Source: Roseomonas sp. (GTDB taxonomy: Bacteria; Pseudomonadota; Alphaproteobacteria; Acetobacterales; Acetobacteraceae). From it: a DNA stretch of 64,000 nucleotides. Position numbers and translations under genes: made by a program. Within the stretch, counting starts at the first letter, position 1, and each line of letters opens with the position of its first letter. The stretch covers positions 1 through 64,000 of the forward strand of contig JADCEV010000013.1 of the NCBI GenBank assembly GCA_020249865.1. The letters are read 5' to 3'. Under the pieces are notes generated by a model that was given only the letters and a program-made list of their open reading frames with translations, had not been told where the DNA came from and did not search any database. This document shows, in pieces, positions 10,765-20,877 of this stretch.

Positions 10765-11613
10765 ATGAGCATCACTTCGGTCATCACCAATATCGGCGCC
10801 ATGACCGCGCTGCAATCTCTCAACCGTACCAATGATGCCTTGTCTGAGGTGCAGAAGCGCATCTCAACCGGGTATCGTGTTGCCGATGCCAAGGATGATG
10901 GCGGCGCCTTTGCGGTGGCGCAAACGGTGCGGAGCGACACGGCCTCCCTCAGCGCAGTCAATGAACAATTGGGCGGCCTGCGCGGCCTGGTGGATGTTTC
11001 CCTGACAGCGCTGGAGCAGGTCTCGAAGACCATGATTGATATCCGCACCGTGCTGACGCGCCTTTCCGATGGCACCATCACCGGGGAAGCGCGTGATCAA
11101 TACAATCAGCAATACGCGCAGCTTCGCACCCAGATCACAAGTTTTCTGGAAGATGCGGATTACTTCGGGCGCAATCTGCTGACCGGGGCATCACCCGCCG
11201 ATGATGTCGTGACCATGCGGAGCGAATCGGCTGACGCGGCAGATCTGTATACGCTCGCCGCACTTGGTCCCGCTGCGACTTTCCTGGTCAATGCAGGCCC
11301 CTTCGCGACCGACGCTGCTGCGCGGGCCGCCCTGGACCCTGCAACAGGCAATTTCACCGCCATCAATCAGGCGATCAATGACGCGATGAACCGGCTGGGT
11401 TCCGATGCGCGCTATATTGACGCACAGATCAATTTCAACAGCGACAAGCTGGATGCCATGGAAGGTGGCCTGGGCAATCTGATTGATGCGAATCTGGCGC
11501 GCGAAGCAGCCCGTCTGCAGGCGTTGCAAATTCGCCAGCAGCTTGGCAGCCAAACACTTTCCATCGCCAATCAGGCGCCGCAATTCCTGCTCTCGCTCTT
11601 TGGCGGCCGCTGA
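10765..11613 (+). CDS. fliC: Flagellin, second tandem paralog (~282 aa)
   Basis: MSITSVITNIGAMTALQSLNRTNDALSEVQKRISTGYRVADAKDDGGAFAVAQTVRSD; same C-terminal helix as upstream gene. Confidence 0.95.
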   Translation: MSITSVITNIGAMTALQSLNRTNDALSEVQKRISTGYRVADAKDDGGAFAVAQTVRSDTASLSAVNEQLGGLRGLVDVSLTALEQVSKTMIDIRTVLTRLSDGTITGEARDQYNQQYAQLRTQITSFLEDADYFGRNLLTGASPADDVVTMRSESADAADLYTLAALGPAATFLVNAGPFATDAAARAALDPATGNFTAINQAINDAMNRLGSDARYIDAQINFNSDKLDAMEGGLGNLIDANLAREAARLQALQIRQQLGSQTLSIANQAPQFLLSLFGGR

Positions 11614-11642
11614 CCAGATAAACCGTATGTCCTGGCCGTGGC

Positions 11643-12383
11643 TCAACCAAAGCGCCGCGGCCTGATGCCGGCATGGAACCAGCTGATCATGGAATAAATG
11701 TCATAGACTGGCAGGCCAAGCGCATCACGGAGCGCCGCAGCATAGGGCGGCATATTGGTGCATTCCAGCACAATGGCGCCGACATCCGGGTGTTGTGCGA
11801 CCAATGCACGCCCAGCATCCAAGATATCCTGCGTCGCCAGGTCAATATCCATATCCTGCTGATCGGCACGGATGAGGACGCGGAAAAACTCCCGCCCGCC
11901 TTCCGTGCCGACACAGGGAATATCGCGCGCGACACCAGCGGCATCCAGATGCGCGGGCGTGAGTGATTGCTTGCTGACGGTGATCACGCCCACGCGCTTG
12001 CCGGGCGGGAGTGTCGCCTGCACCCAGGGCACTTGCATCAGCGATGAAGTCGCGACCGGCACCTGCACCGCTTCTGCCAATTCGCGCTGGAACAGGGACA
12101 GGAAGCCGCAATTGGTGGTGATGGCCTCGGCGCCCAGATGCACCAATTCCTGGGCTGCCGCGATGAAATCCGGCAAAAGCCCCTTGGCGCCCAGCAGCAC
12201 CACCTTTTCGGGTGTGGCGCCGCGCACCACGCGAAACAGCACGGGGAAGGGCCAGGTCTCGCCATTGCCCATATCGCCCGGGATGCGGGGAAAGCGCGCT
12301 TCCAGCATCAATATGCCAAGCGGCGCGCCATAGATGGATTTGCCGCCACGCGCGATGCGCGGCGCTGCATTGGGGGTGTTCAT
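11643..12383 (-). CDS. Aspartate/glutamate racemase-family protein
   Basis: Two conserved Cys contexts TTNCGFL and LECTNMPPY. Confidence 0.8.
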   Translation of the reverse strand: MNTPNAAPRIARGGKSIYGAPLGILMLEARFPRIPGDMGNGETWPFPVLFRVVRGATPEKVVLLGAKGLLPDFIAAAQELVHLGAEAITTNCGFLSLFQRELAEAVQVPVATSSLMQVPWVQATLPPGKRVGVITVSKQSLTPAHLDAAGVARDIPCVGTEGGREFFRVLIRADQQDMDIDLATQDILDAGRALVAQHPDVGAIVLECTNMPPYAAALRDALGLPVYDIYSMISWFHAGIRPRRFG

Positions 12384-12438
12384 TCCTGAAGCTTAGATGG
12401 TTAAACTGACCCCCAACAATCCCGGGGAGTTTCAAACC

Positions 12439-13422
12439 ATGCGCATTCGCCTGCTTGCGGCCCTTATGGCCGGCCTGATCGCCTCGCCCGCCCTGGCCCA
12501 GGGTGATTGGCCCAATCGCCCCATTACGCTGATGGGCGGATTCCCGAACGGGGCGGGCACGGATATCTATGCACGCCGCCTGGCGGAACCGCTCTCTCGC
12601 GCGCTTGGTCAGCCTGTCGTGGTGGATAACCGCACCGGCGCCGGCGGCAATATCGGGTCTGATTTCGTCGCGAAATCCCGGCCCGATGGCTATACTTTCT
12701 ATTTCGGCACGGCGGGGACGCATGCCATCAATGCCGCCCTCTACAAAAACCTGCCCTTTGATGTGCAGCGGGATTTCACCCCTGTCGTGCTGCTGGGCGA
12801 TGTGCCCAATGTGATGATCGTGAGCCCCGAAAAGCGCCCGCAATTCCAGACTTGTGCGCAGGTGCTGGCGGCGGCACGGGCGCGGCCCCAGGCGGTTTCC
12901 TATGGCTCAACCGGCAATGGCGCCTCTACCCACCTCGCGGGGGTGCAATTCGCCATCGCCGCCAATCTCGATCTGCTGCATGTGCCCTATCGCGGCCAGC
13001 CCGGCGCCATGGCGTCGCTGCTGGCGGGCGATACCGACCTGTTCTTCAACCAATCCGGCGCGGCCATGGGGCCGATCCGCCAGGGGCAGGTCCGCCCGCT
13101 TGCGGTAATGAGCCCCGCACGGCTCGCCGCGCTCCCGGATGTGCCCACGGTCGCTGAGGCTTGCGGCACGCCGCCCATGGATACCAGCACCTGGTATGCG
13201 ATCCTGGCGCCTGCCAACCTGCCGGACCCGATCCTGCGGCGCATGAATGCCGAGGTGAATCGGATCATCGCAACGCCCGAATTCCGCACTTGGCTGGTGC
13301 AGGATCAGGCCATCACGCCCCCCGCCGCGCCCAATACGCCGGAACAATTCCGCGAAACCCTTGCGCGCGATATTGCCCGCTGGGCTGAGGTGGTGCGGCG
13401 TTCCGGCGCGACCGTGGATTGA
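12439..13422 (+). CDS. Bug/TctC-family tripartite tricarboxylate substrate-binding protein
   Basis: Signal peptide MRIRLLAALMAGLIASPALAQ; WPNRPITLMGGFPNGAGTDIYARRLAEPLSRALGQPVVVDNRTGAGGNIG. Confidence 0.93.
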   Translation: MRIRLLAALMAGLIASPALAQGDWPNRPITLMGGFPNGAGTDIYARRLAEPLSRALGQPVVVDNRTGAGGNIGSDFVAKSRPDGYTFYFGTAGTHAINAALYKNLPFDVQRDFTPVVLLGDVPNVMIVSPEKRPQFQTCAQVLAAARARPQAVSYGSTGNGASTHLAGVQFAIAANLDLLHVPYRGQPGAMASLLAGDTDLFFNQSGAAMGPIRQGQVRPLAVMSPARLAALPDVPTVAEACGTPPMDTSTWYAILAPANLPDPILRRMNAEVNRIIATPEFRTWLVQDQAITPPAAPNTPEQFRETLARDIARWAEVVRRSGATVD

Positions 13423-13488
13423 AGCCGCCCATCATCTTGCAAGCCCGGCCCGCCAGCCCTAATCGGAAGTGAAACCGGAGCAAGACCG

Positions 13489-14655
13489 ATGGATATGCAT
13501 CATTCCCAGGAAGCCCATGCCGAAATCCGTGAGGAAGTGCGCAAGCTCTGCGCCCGCTTCCCCGGCGAATATTGGCGTGAACTTGATACGCGCCGCGGCT
13601 ACCCGACCGAATTCGTCAAGGCACTTACCGATGCCGGCTGGCTCGCCGCGCTGATCCCGGAAGAATATGGCGGGTCCGGCCTGCCGCTTTCGGCGGCTGC
13701 CGCGATTCTGGAAGAAATCCACGCGACCGGCTGCAATGCCGCCGCCTGCCACGCGCAAATGTACATCATGGGCACCATCCTGAAGCATGGCAGCCCAGAG
13801 CAGAAGCAAAAGTATCTGCCGAAAATCGCCACTGGCGAATTGCGCCTGCAAGCCTTTGGCGTGACGGAACCGACCAGCGGCACGGATACCACCAGCCTGC
13901 GCACCTTCGCGCAAAAGCAGGGCGACAAATACATCGTGAATGGCCAGAAGATCTGGACCAGCCGGGCGGAGCATTCCGATCTCATGCTGCTGCTCGCGCG
14001 CACCACGCCGCGCGATCAGGTGGCCAAGCGCACCGATGGGCTTTCGACTTTCATCGTGGATATGAAAAAGGCGCTCGGCAATGGTCTCACCATTCGCCCG
14101 ATCCGCACCATGATGAACCATAATTCCTGCGAGGTCTTCTTCGACAATATGGAAGTCCCCGCCGAGAATATGGTCGGCCAGGAAGGCAAGGGCTTCCGCT
14201 ACATCCTGGATGGCATGAATGCCGAACGCCTGCTGATTTCGGCTGAGACCATCGGTGACGCCAAATGGTTCATCAACAAGGCCGTGGATTATTCCAAGCA
14301 GCGCGTGCTGTTCGGCCGGCCCATCGGCCAGAACCAGGGCGTACAATTCCCGATCGCCAAGGCCTATGCCCAGATGCGCGCTGCCGAAGCGCTTATCCAA
14401 AAGGGCCTTGGCAAATTCGAAGCGGGGCTGCCCTGCGGCGAGGAAGCCAATATGGGCAAGATGCTCGGCGCCGATGCGGCCTGGGCGGCGGCGGAAGCCT
14501 GCGTGCAAACCCATGGCGGCTTCGGCTTTGCCGAGGAATATGATGTGGAACGTAAATTCCGCGAAGCGCGGCTTTATCAGGTGGCGCCGATCAGCACCAA
14601 CCTCGTCCTCAGCTATGTGGGCGAGCATGTGCTCGGCATGCCGCGGTCCTACTGA
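13489..14655 (+). CDS. Acyl-CoA dehydrogenase
   Basis: AFGVTEPTSGTDTTSLRTFA; C-terminal QTHGGFGFAEEYDVERKFREARLYQVAPISTNL. Confidence 0.95.
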   Translation: MDMHHSQEAHAEIREEVRKLCARFPGEYWRELDTRRGYPTEFVKALTDAGWLAALIPEEYGGSGLPLSAAAAILEEIHATGCNAAACHAQMYIMGTILKHGSPEQKQKYLPKIATGELRLQAFGVTEPTSGTDTTSLRTFAQKQGDKYIVNGQKIWTSRAEHSDLMLLLARTTPRDQVAKRTDGLSTFIVDMKKALGNGLTIRPIRTMMNHNSCEVFFDNMEVPAENMVGQEGKGFRYILDGMNAERLLISAETIGDAKWFINKAVDYSKQRVLFGRPIGQNQGVQFPIAKAYAQMRAAEALIQKGLGKFEAGLPCGEEANMGKMLGADAAWAAAEACVQTHGGFGFAEEYDVERKFREARLYQVAPISTNLVLSYVGEHVLGMPRSY

Positions 14656-15782
14656 TGGCATCCCAGCCCTTGAAGGGCCTGTTCGTCGTTTCGATGGAAC
14701 AGGCCGTCGCCGCGCCTTATTGCGCGTCTCGCCTTGCGGATGCCGGGGCGCGCGTCATTAAGATCGAAAGGCAGGAAGGCGACTTCGCCCGCGCCTATGA
14801 TGCGGTGGCGAATGGGCAATCGAGCTATTTCATCTGGCTCAATCGCGGCAAGGAAAGCCTTTGCCTGGATATCAAAAAGCCGGAAGACAAGGCGCTGCTT
14901 GAGGCGCTGATCGCCAAGGCTGATGTCTTCATCCAGAACCTCGCCCCAGGTGCGATGGCGCGGGCGGGCTTCGGTTCGGCGGAGTTGCGCGCGCGGCATC
15001 CGCGCCTGATTACCGTGGATATCTCGGGCTATGGTGAGGAAGGCGACTACGCCGCCATGAAGGCCTATGATCTGCTGGTGCAGGCGGAAAGCGGCCTGGC
15101 TTACGTCACGGGCCGCGCGGAGGGGCCGGGGCGCGTCGGTGTTTCGGCCTGCGATATTGCCTGCGGCATGCATGCCTATGCGGCGGTGCTGGAAGCGCTG
15201 ATTGATCGCGGCATTACCGGCAAGGGCAAGGGCATTGCGGTGTCGCTATTCGATGGCATGGCGGATTGGATGACGGTGCCGCTGCTGCAATATGAAGGCA
15301 CGGGCAAGAATCCGCCGCGTATCGGCATGGCGCATCCTTCCATCTGCCCCTATGGCGCCTTCACCACCAAGGATGGCGCGGATGTGCTGATTGCCATCCA
15401 GAATGAACGTGAATGGGCCAGCTTCTGCACCCATTTCCTGGATGAACCTGATCTGCCGCAGCGTGAGGGCTTTCGCGTCAATAATGAACGCGTTGCCCAT
15501 CGCCCAATGGTGGATGGCCATATCGGCAAGATGTTCGCGACGCTGACGCGGGAAGAATGCGCGGCCAAACTCCGCCGCGCCAATACCGCCTTTGGCTTCA
15601 TCAATGATTGCGGCGGTTTGCGTGACCATCCGGCGCTCAGGCGCGTGACGGTGGAGACCGAAAAAGGCCCGATCAAGGTGGGCGCGCCGCCGGCGAAGCT
15701 ATCCGATGGGGCGCGTAGCCTGGGGCCGGTGCCGCGCCTTGGGGAGCATTCGGCGGCCATCCGGGCGGAATTTGGCGGATAG
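14655..15782 (+). CDS. CaiB/BaiF-family CoA transferase
   Basis: LKGLFVVSMEQAVAAPYCASRLADAGARVIKIERQEGDFAR; overlaps upstream stop (TGATG). Confidence 0.93.
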   Translation: MASQPLKGLFVVSMEQAVAAPYCASRLADAGARVIKIERQEGDFARAYDAVANGQSSYFIWLNRGKESLCLDIKKPEDKALLEALIAKADVFIQNLAPGAMARAGFGSAELRARHPRLITVDISGYGEEGDYAAMKAYDLLVQAESGLAYVTGRAEGPGRVGVSACDIACGMHAYAAVLEALIDRGITGKGKGIAVSLFDGMADWMTVPLLQYEGTGKNPPRIGMAHPSICPYGAFTTKDGADVLIAIQNEREWASFCTHFLDEPDLPQREGFRVNNERVAHRPMVDGHIGKMFATLTREECAAKLRRANTAFGFINDCGGLRDHPALRRVTVETEKGPIKVGAPPAKLSDGARSLGPVPRLGEHSAAIRAEFGG

Positions 15783-15860
15783 GCAGGGCAGGGGGCTGGA
15801 AGACGCTGCCCCGAGCGCCAATTTCCGTGACAGCTAGAAGTCACTCGGAGAGGATCATCC

Positions 15861-16838
15861 ATGCAACGTCGTCATGTCCTTGGTTTGGCCGGCGCTGCCG
15901 CGCTGGCACCACTCGCCCGTCCTGCCAAGGCGCAAGCCTGGCCCTCCGGCCCGGGCCGCATCATTGTTCCCTTCGCCGCCGGCGGCCCCACGGATATTCC
16001 GGCCCGCCTGATTGCGGAGGAAAAATCCAAATTCCTCCCAGCGCGCTTTGTGGTGGAAAACCGCACCGGATCTGGCGTGGTGATCGGCACGGATCTGGTC
16101 AGCAAGGCACCGAAGGATGGCCAGACCATCCTTTACACCACCATCGCCCATGCCTGCCTGCGCCCCATGTTTGACCGCCTGCCCTTTGACCCGGTCGCGG
16201 ATTTCACGCCGACTGCCTTTATCGGCCAGATCCCGATGATCATGCTGGTCAATCGGGATTTTCCCGCGCGCACACTGCCGGAACTGATTGACCTGCTGCG
16301 CCGCAACCCCGGCCGTTATGACTATGCCTCCAGCGGCAATGGCGGCGCGGTGCATTTGGCGAGTGAGCTGTTCCTGCATATGGCAGGCGGGCTCAAGGCC
16401 AATCACATTCCCTTCCGCGGGTCATCGGCCGCCATGCCGGAAGTGCTTTCCGGGCGCATCCCGATCATGCTGGATGTGGCGGCGGCGGCACTGCCTTACA
16501 TGCAGCGTGGCGAATTGCGCGCGCTGGCCATCAGCACGCAGCAGCGCATGCCCTACGCGCCCGATTTGCCGACCTTCATTGAAGGCGGAGTTGCGGGGTA
16601 TGAGGCCTATACTTGGCATATGGCAATGGTGCCCTCTGGCACCCCGGCTGCTACCGTGCAGGCCATCAATGCCGCCTTCAACCGCGCGCTGTCGCAGGAT
16701 GCGGTGAAGAATCGCCTAGCGGAATTGACCATGGAGGTCACCACCAACAGCACCCCAGAAAGCGCGGCGCGCTTCCTGGCGGCTGAAATGGCCAAGTGGG
16801 AGCCGATCATTCGCACTGCCGGGATCAGGGCGAATTGA
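15861..16838 (+). CDS. Bug/TctC-family substrate-binding protein
   Basis: Twin-Arg-like leader; WPSGPGRIIVPFAAGGPTDIPARLIAEEKS...VVENRTGSGVVIGTDLVSKAPKDG. Confidence 0.92.
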   Translation: MQRRHVLGLAGAAALAPLARPAKAQAWPSGPGRIIVPFAAGGPTDIPARLIAEEKSKFLPARFVVENRTGSGVVIGTDLVSKAPKDGQTILYTTIAHACLRPMFDRLPFDPVADFTPTAFIGQIPMIMLVNRDFPARTLPELIDLLRRNPGRYDYASSGNGGAVHLASELFLHMAGGLKANHIPFRGSSAAMPEVLSGRIPIMLDVAAAALPYMQRGELRALAISTQQRMPYAPDLPTFIEGGVAGYEAYTWHMAMVPSGTPAATVQAINAAFNRALSQDAVKNRLAELTMEVTTNSTPESAARFLAAEMAKWEPIIRTAGIRAN

Positions 16839-16900
16839 TCTTCCGCGGGCGGGGGGTTAAGCCCCCCGCTTCCCATGCATTCCGCTGAAAGGCCCCTGCC

Positions 16901-17905
16901 GTGACCCAATTGCCTGCCTCCATGACATTCATTGACCATGGCAAGGGCGGCGGGCCGGAGGTTTTGGTCCCCGGCAAAACCACGCTGCCGATCCCGGCAG
17001 CGGATGAGGTGCTGATCCGCGTCATGGCAACGGGCGTCAATCGCCCCGATGTGGCGCAGCGTGAGGGTAGCTACCCGCCGCCGCCTGGCGCTTCGCCCAT
17101 CATCGGCCTGGAATGCGCGGGTGAGGTGGTGGCGCTGGGCGCCTCCGTCACGCGCTACCGGATTGGGGATCGCGTATGTGCGCTGACCAATGGCGGCGCC
17201 TATGCCGATTATTGCGCGGCGCCTGAGGCGCAGACCCTGCCCTGGCCCAAGGGTTATGATGCTTTGCACGCGGCGGCCCTGCCTGAGACCTATTTCACCG
17301 TCTGGGCCAATCTGTTCGGCCATGGCCGGCTTGCCGCTGGGGAGACAGTGCTGATCCATGGCGGGTCTTCCGGCATTGGTGTTACCGCCATCCAATTGGC
17401 CAAGGCCTTCGGCGCGCGGGTGATCACCACCGCCGGCAATGCCGCGAAATGCGCTGCCTGTTTGGAATTGGGAGCGGATGCCGCGATTGACTATCGCAAC
17501 CAGGATTTCGCCGAGGAAATCCAGCGCCTGACCGATGGCAAGGGTGTGAATGTGATTCTGGATATGGTCGGCGCCGATTACTTCGCGCGGAACCTGAAAA
17601 GCCTCGCGCGCGATGGCCGGCTGGTGATCATCGCCTTCCTCGGTGGTTTCAAGACGGAAGCGGATTTGCGCCCGATCATGGTCAAGCGGCTCACGGTCAC
17701 GGGCAGCACCATGCGCCCGCGCACCACGGCGGAGAAAGGGGAAATCGCCGCCGCCTTGGCTGCCAAGGTCTGGCCGTTGCTGGAAGCGGGCAAGGCGGGG
17801 CCGCGCATTTTCCAGACCTTCCCGCTGCATGAGGCTGCGGCGGCGCATCGGCTGATGGAAAGCAGTGCGCATATCGGCAAGATCATGCTGAAGGTGGCGG
17901 ATTAG
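16901..17905 (+). CDS. NAD(P)H-quinone oxidoreductase (zinc-independent MDR, PIG3-like)
   Basis: GTG start; [62 protein letters not shown]. Confidence 0.93.
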   Translation: MTQLPASMTFIDHGKGGGPEVLVPGKTTLPIPAADEVLIRVMATGVNRPDVAQREGSYPPPPGASPIIGLECAGEVVALGASVTRYRIGDRVCALTNGGAYADYCAAPEAQTLPWPKGYDALHAAALPETYFTVWANLFGHGRLAAGETVLIHGGSSGIGVTAIQLAKAFGARVITTAGNAAKCAACLELGADAAIDYRNQDFAEEIQRLTDGKGVNVILDMVGADYFARNLKSLARDGRLVIIAFLGGFKTEADLRPIMVKRLTVTGSTMRPRTTAEKGEIAAALAAKVWPLLEAGKAGPRIFQTFPLHEAAAAHRLMESSAHIGKIMLKVAD

Positions 17906-17914
17906 GCCCGGCCT

Positions 17915-18100
17915 TTGTTCTATCTGCTGCTCCTGGCCGCCTTTGGCTGCGCGCTGTTGCTGTGGCGTCAGCCGCGCGGGGCGGGCAGGGCACTGACCGC
18001 GGGGGCTGGTGTTTTGTTCCTTGCCGGGGCGCTGATGCTGCTGTTGCGGCGCGGTTTTCTGCCCGGTCATGGGCCGCGCCGTTGGATGACAAATGGTTAA
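17915..18100 (+). CDS. Small hydrophobic (membrane) protein, hypothetical
   Basis: TTG-start ORF MFYLLLLAAFGCALLLWRQPRGAGRALTAGAGVLFLAGALMLLLRR, two hydrophobic stretches. Confidence 0.5.
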   Translation: MFYLLLLAAFGCALLLWRQPRGAGRALTAGAGVLFLAGALMLLLRRGFLPGHGPRRWMTNG

Positions 18101-18191
18101 CACTACCGTGAACAAAAAAAACCTGTTTTCCAACGCACAAAAAATAGGCTTCTATGACTGAGAGGGGTTCACGCCTTGGGCGAATCCCCCA

Positions 18192-18395
18192 AGAGCAGAT
18201 CATGTTCAGATGGAATCATCTGAACGTGTGAAGATGCTCGAAAAAAACGAGGTAGAGCGGGTGGCGTGAACTCATGTGAACGCAACACGCTCTAGAGCAG
18301 ATCATGTTCAGATGGAATCATCTGGACATGTGAAGATGCTCGAAAAAAACGAGGTAGAGCGGGTGGCGTGAACTCATGTGAACGCAACACGCTCT
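18192..18395. repeat. Two tandem copies of a 102-bp repeat (18192-18293 and 18294-18395), REP-like
   Basis: AGAGCAGATCATGTTCAGATGGAATCATCTGRACRTGTGAAGATGCTCGAAAAAAACGAGGTAGAGCGGGTGGCGTGAACTCATGTGAACGCAACACGCTCT; 2 mismatches between copies; internal dyad TTCAGATG-GAAT-CATCTGAA in copy 1. Confidence 0.95.
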
Positions 18396-18428
18396 AGAGA
18401 ATTGGACTTGGGGGCACGCCATCACGCG

Positions 18429-19286
18429 ATGAGATCATCGCTGCATCTTTTGTTTTTTGCCATTATTCTCTTTGGCGGCGCTTGGCCCATCACCAAGGCA
18501 GCCGTTTCGGATGCCTGCCCCATGTGGTTCGGCCTTGGGCGGGCGGCGCTGGCCACCCTTGCCGCCGGCCTGCTGCTGCTGGTGCTGCGGCGCTTCCACT
18601 TGCCCAGGCGGGAGGACCTGCCGACCGTTTTTGCCGTTGGCATTCTGCAATTGGGTGGGTTTTTCGTGCTTGCCCATGCCGCGGTCGCGCTGGTGGAAGC
18701 GGGGCGCACCGCGATCATTTCCGCTGTTGTCACCTATTGGCTCATTCCCTTGTCCATGCTGGTGATGGGCGAACAGGTTTCCGGGCGGCGCTGGCTGGCG
18801 GCGCTATTGGGGCTTTCCGGTATCATGGTCCTGGCCGGCCCCTGGGCGGTGGATTGGACTGCGCCGGGGCAATTGGCGGGGCATGGCATGCTGATCCTCG
18901 CCGCGCTGCTCTGGAGCATTGCCATCATTGTCACGCGCCGCTTTCCGCCGAAATCGCCGATGTTCGATTTGCTGCCCTGGGCCTTTTCCATCGGTGCGCT
19001 GGTCATCCTGCCCTTCGCGCTGATGAGCCCAAGAGTACCGGCTATTGGCCTCTCCGCCTGGCCCTATTTGCTCTATATCGGCCTGATTGTGGCACCCATC
19101 GGCACCTGGTGCGTGGTGGAAGTCGGGCGCCGCCTGCCCGGCGCGGTGGCCTCTGTGGCCTTTCTGCTGGTGCCGGCCTTTGGGGTATTTGTCTCCACGC
19201 TTTGGCTCGGTGAGCCCTTTGGCTGGGATATGATTTTGGGGGGCGGCTTGATCGCGGCCTCGGTCATTTTGGCGGCGGTGGAATAG
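18429..19286 (+). CDS. EamA/DMT-family transporter
   Basis: About ten hydrophobic segments, EamA-type repeats; ORF extends to 18378 but MRSSLHLLFFAIILFGG is the likelier start. Confidence 0.88.
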   Translation: MRSSLHLLFFAIILFGGAWPITKAAVSDACPMWFGLGRAALATLAAGLLLLVLRRFHLPRREDLPTVFAVGILQLGGFFVLAHAAVALVEAGRTAIISAVVTYWLIPLSMLVMGEQVSGRRWLAALLGLSGIMVLAGPWAVDWTAPGQLAGHGMLILAALLWSIAIIVTRRFPPKSPMFDLLPWAFSIGALVILPFALMSPRVPAIGLSAWPYLLYIGLIVAPIGTWCVVEVGRRLPGAVASVAFLLVPAFGVFVSTLWLGEPFGWDMILGGGLIAASVILAAVE

Positions 19287-19288
19287 GC

Positions 19289-20053
19289 ATGCGGCTGCAG
19301 ACGCTGGAAGCCGGGCAGGGGCCGCCCTTGGTGCTGCTGCATGGGCTTTTTGGATCGGCCCGCAATTGGGGCGCGGTGCAGAAGGCGCTCGCCGCCGAAT
19401 ATCGCGTGGTGGCGCTGGATTTGCGCAATCACGGCGCCTCCCCCCATGCGCTTGGCATGAACTACGCGGCGCAGGCGGAAGATGTGGCGGAAACCTTGGC
19501 AGCGCTTGGCATCGAAGGGGCTGCGCTGCTTGGCCATTCCATGGGCGGCAAGGTTGCCATGATGCTGGCGCTGACGCGGCCCGAATTGGTGGAACGCCTG
19601 ATCATCGCCGATATCGCCCCGCGCCGCTATCCGCCCGCCTTGCGCGCCGTGGTGGCGGCCATGCAGGCGGTGCCATTGCATGCTGGCCTGACGCGCGCAG
19701 AAGCCGATCAGGCCTTGCGCGCCGCCGTGCCGGAAGCGCCGATCCGAAGCTTTCTGTTGCAGAATCTCCGCTTTGAAACGGCACCGCCAAGCTGGCGTAT
19801 CGGCCTTGCTGAAATTGCCGCCGCCATGCCGGAGATCGAGGATTTCGCCCCCCCACAAGGCGCGCGGTTTGATGGCCCGGCGCTTGCCATGGCTGGCGCG
19901 CTTTCGTCCTATATCCGCGCCGAGGACCATGCGGCGTTTCGCGCGCTGTTTCCGCAGATCAGCTTCGTCAGCATCCCCCGCGCCGGCCATTGGCTGCATG
20001 CGGAGAATCCCGAGGGTTTCCTTGCGGCGCTGAAAGCCTTTTTGGCCGCTTGA
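19289..20053 (+). CDS. Alpha/beta hydrolase
   Basis: PPLVLLHGLFGSARNWGAVQKAL; nucleophile elbow GHSMGGKV; C-terminal GHWLHAENPEGFL. Confidence 0.93.
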   Translation: MRLQTLEAGQGPPLVLLHGLFGSARNWGAVQKALAAEYRVVALDLRNHGASPHALGMNYAAQAEDVAETLAALGIEGAALLGHSMGGKVAMMLALTRPELVERLIIADIAPRRYPPALRAVVAAMQAVPLHAGLTRAEADQALRAAVPEAPIRSFLLQNLRFETAPPSWRIGLAEIAAAMPEIEDFAPPQGARFDGPALAMAGALSSYIRAEDHAAFRALFPQISFVSIPRAGHWLHAENPEGFLAALKAFLAA

Positions 20054-20122
20054 TCCGCCGCAAGACGGGGGCGGGGTTTCCTGTCATGCTCTGTCCCAAC
20101 GCGATTTACTCCTGAGGGGGCC

Positions 20123-20869
20123 ATGCGTTTCGCCATTCTGGCCGATATCCATGCCAATCGTCAGGCGCTGGACTCCTGTCTTGCGCATCTCGGCGGGCAG
20201 CGCATTGATCGCATCATCTTTCTTGGCGATATGCTGGGCTATGGCGCCGACCCGCATTGGGTGCTGGATCAGATGCGGGGCCATATCGCGCGCGGCATGG
20301 CGGATGCTCTGCTTGGCAATCATGAGGAAGCGGTATTGTCTGCCAAGCCCAGCGGCATGAATACAGCAGCCGAGGCCGCTATTGCCTGGCAACGCAGCCG
20401 CCTTGCCGAAGATGAGCGCGCCTTCATCGCGTCTCTGCCCATGATGATCGCGCATGAGGGTGTGGAATTCGTCCATGCCGATCCCGCCGCCCCCGCGCGC
20501 TGGACCTATGTGACGGATGCCGAGGTCGCGGCGCAAAGCCTGAAGGGAGCCAAGGCGGCGATCACTTTTTGCGGCCATGTGCATCGCCCGGCGCTTTACG
20601 CCGCCAATGGCAACGGCAAGGCAATCGCCTTCCGCCCGCCGGCGAATGAACCCGTACCCTTGCTGGCATCACGCCGCTGGCTGGCCGTGCTGGGTGCGGT
20701 GGGGCAGCCGCGTGATGGCAATGCGGCGGCCTGCTACGGCATTCTGGATACCGCCACCGCCGAATGTACCTGGCAACGCGTGGCCTATGATGTGGAGGCC
20801 GCTGCCGCTGCCATCCGCGCCGCTGGCCTGCCTGATTCGCTCGCCACGCGGCTGATGCGGGGGGAATAG
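20123..20869 (+). CDS. Metallophosphoesterase (YfcE/MJ0936-like)
   Basis: MRFAILADIHANRQAL; FLGDMLGYGADP; LLGNHE; FCGHVH. Confidence 0.93.
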   Translation: MRFAILADIHANRQALDSCLAHLGGQRIDRIIFLGDMLGYGADPHWVLDQMRGHIARGMADALLGNHEEAVLSAKPSGMNTAAEAAIAWQRSRLAEDERAFIASLPMMIAHEGVEFVHADPAAPARWTYVTDAEVAAQSLKGAKAAITFCGHVHRPALYAANGNGKAIAFRPPANEPVPLLASRRWLAVLGAVGQPRDGNAAACYGILDTATAECTWQRVAYDVEAAAAAIRAAGLPDSLATRLMRGE

Positions 20870-20877
20870 GCCTGCCC

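Noticed and set aside
16847-16872. GCGGGCGGGGGGTTAAGCCCCCCGC as an intrinsic terminator
   Set aside because: Strong stem but no T-run; left unannotated.
16607-18133. 508-aa minus-strand ORF opposite the quinone oxidoreductase
   Set aside because: No family features and the plus strand has a coherent MDR protein.
18192-18395. Tandem repeat as a CRISPR array
   Set aside because: Directly abutting 102-bp units with no spacers and no cas genes.
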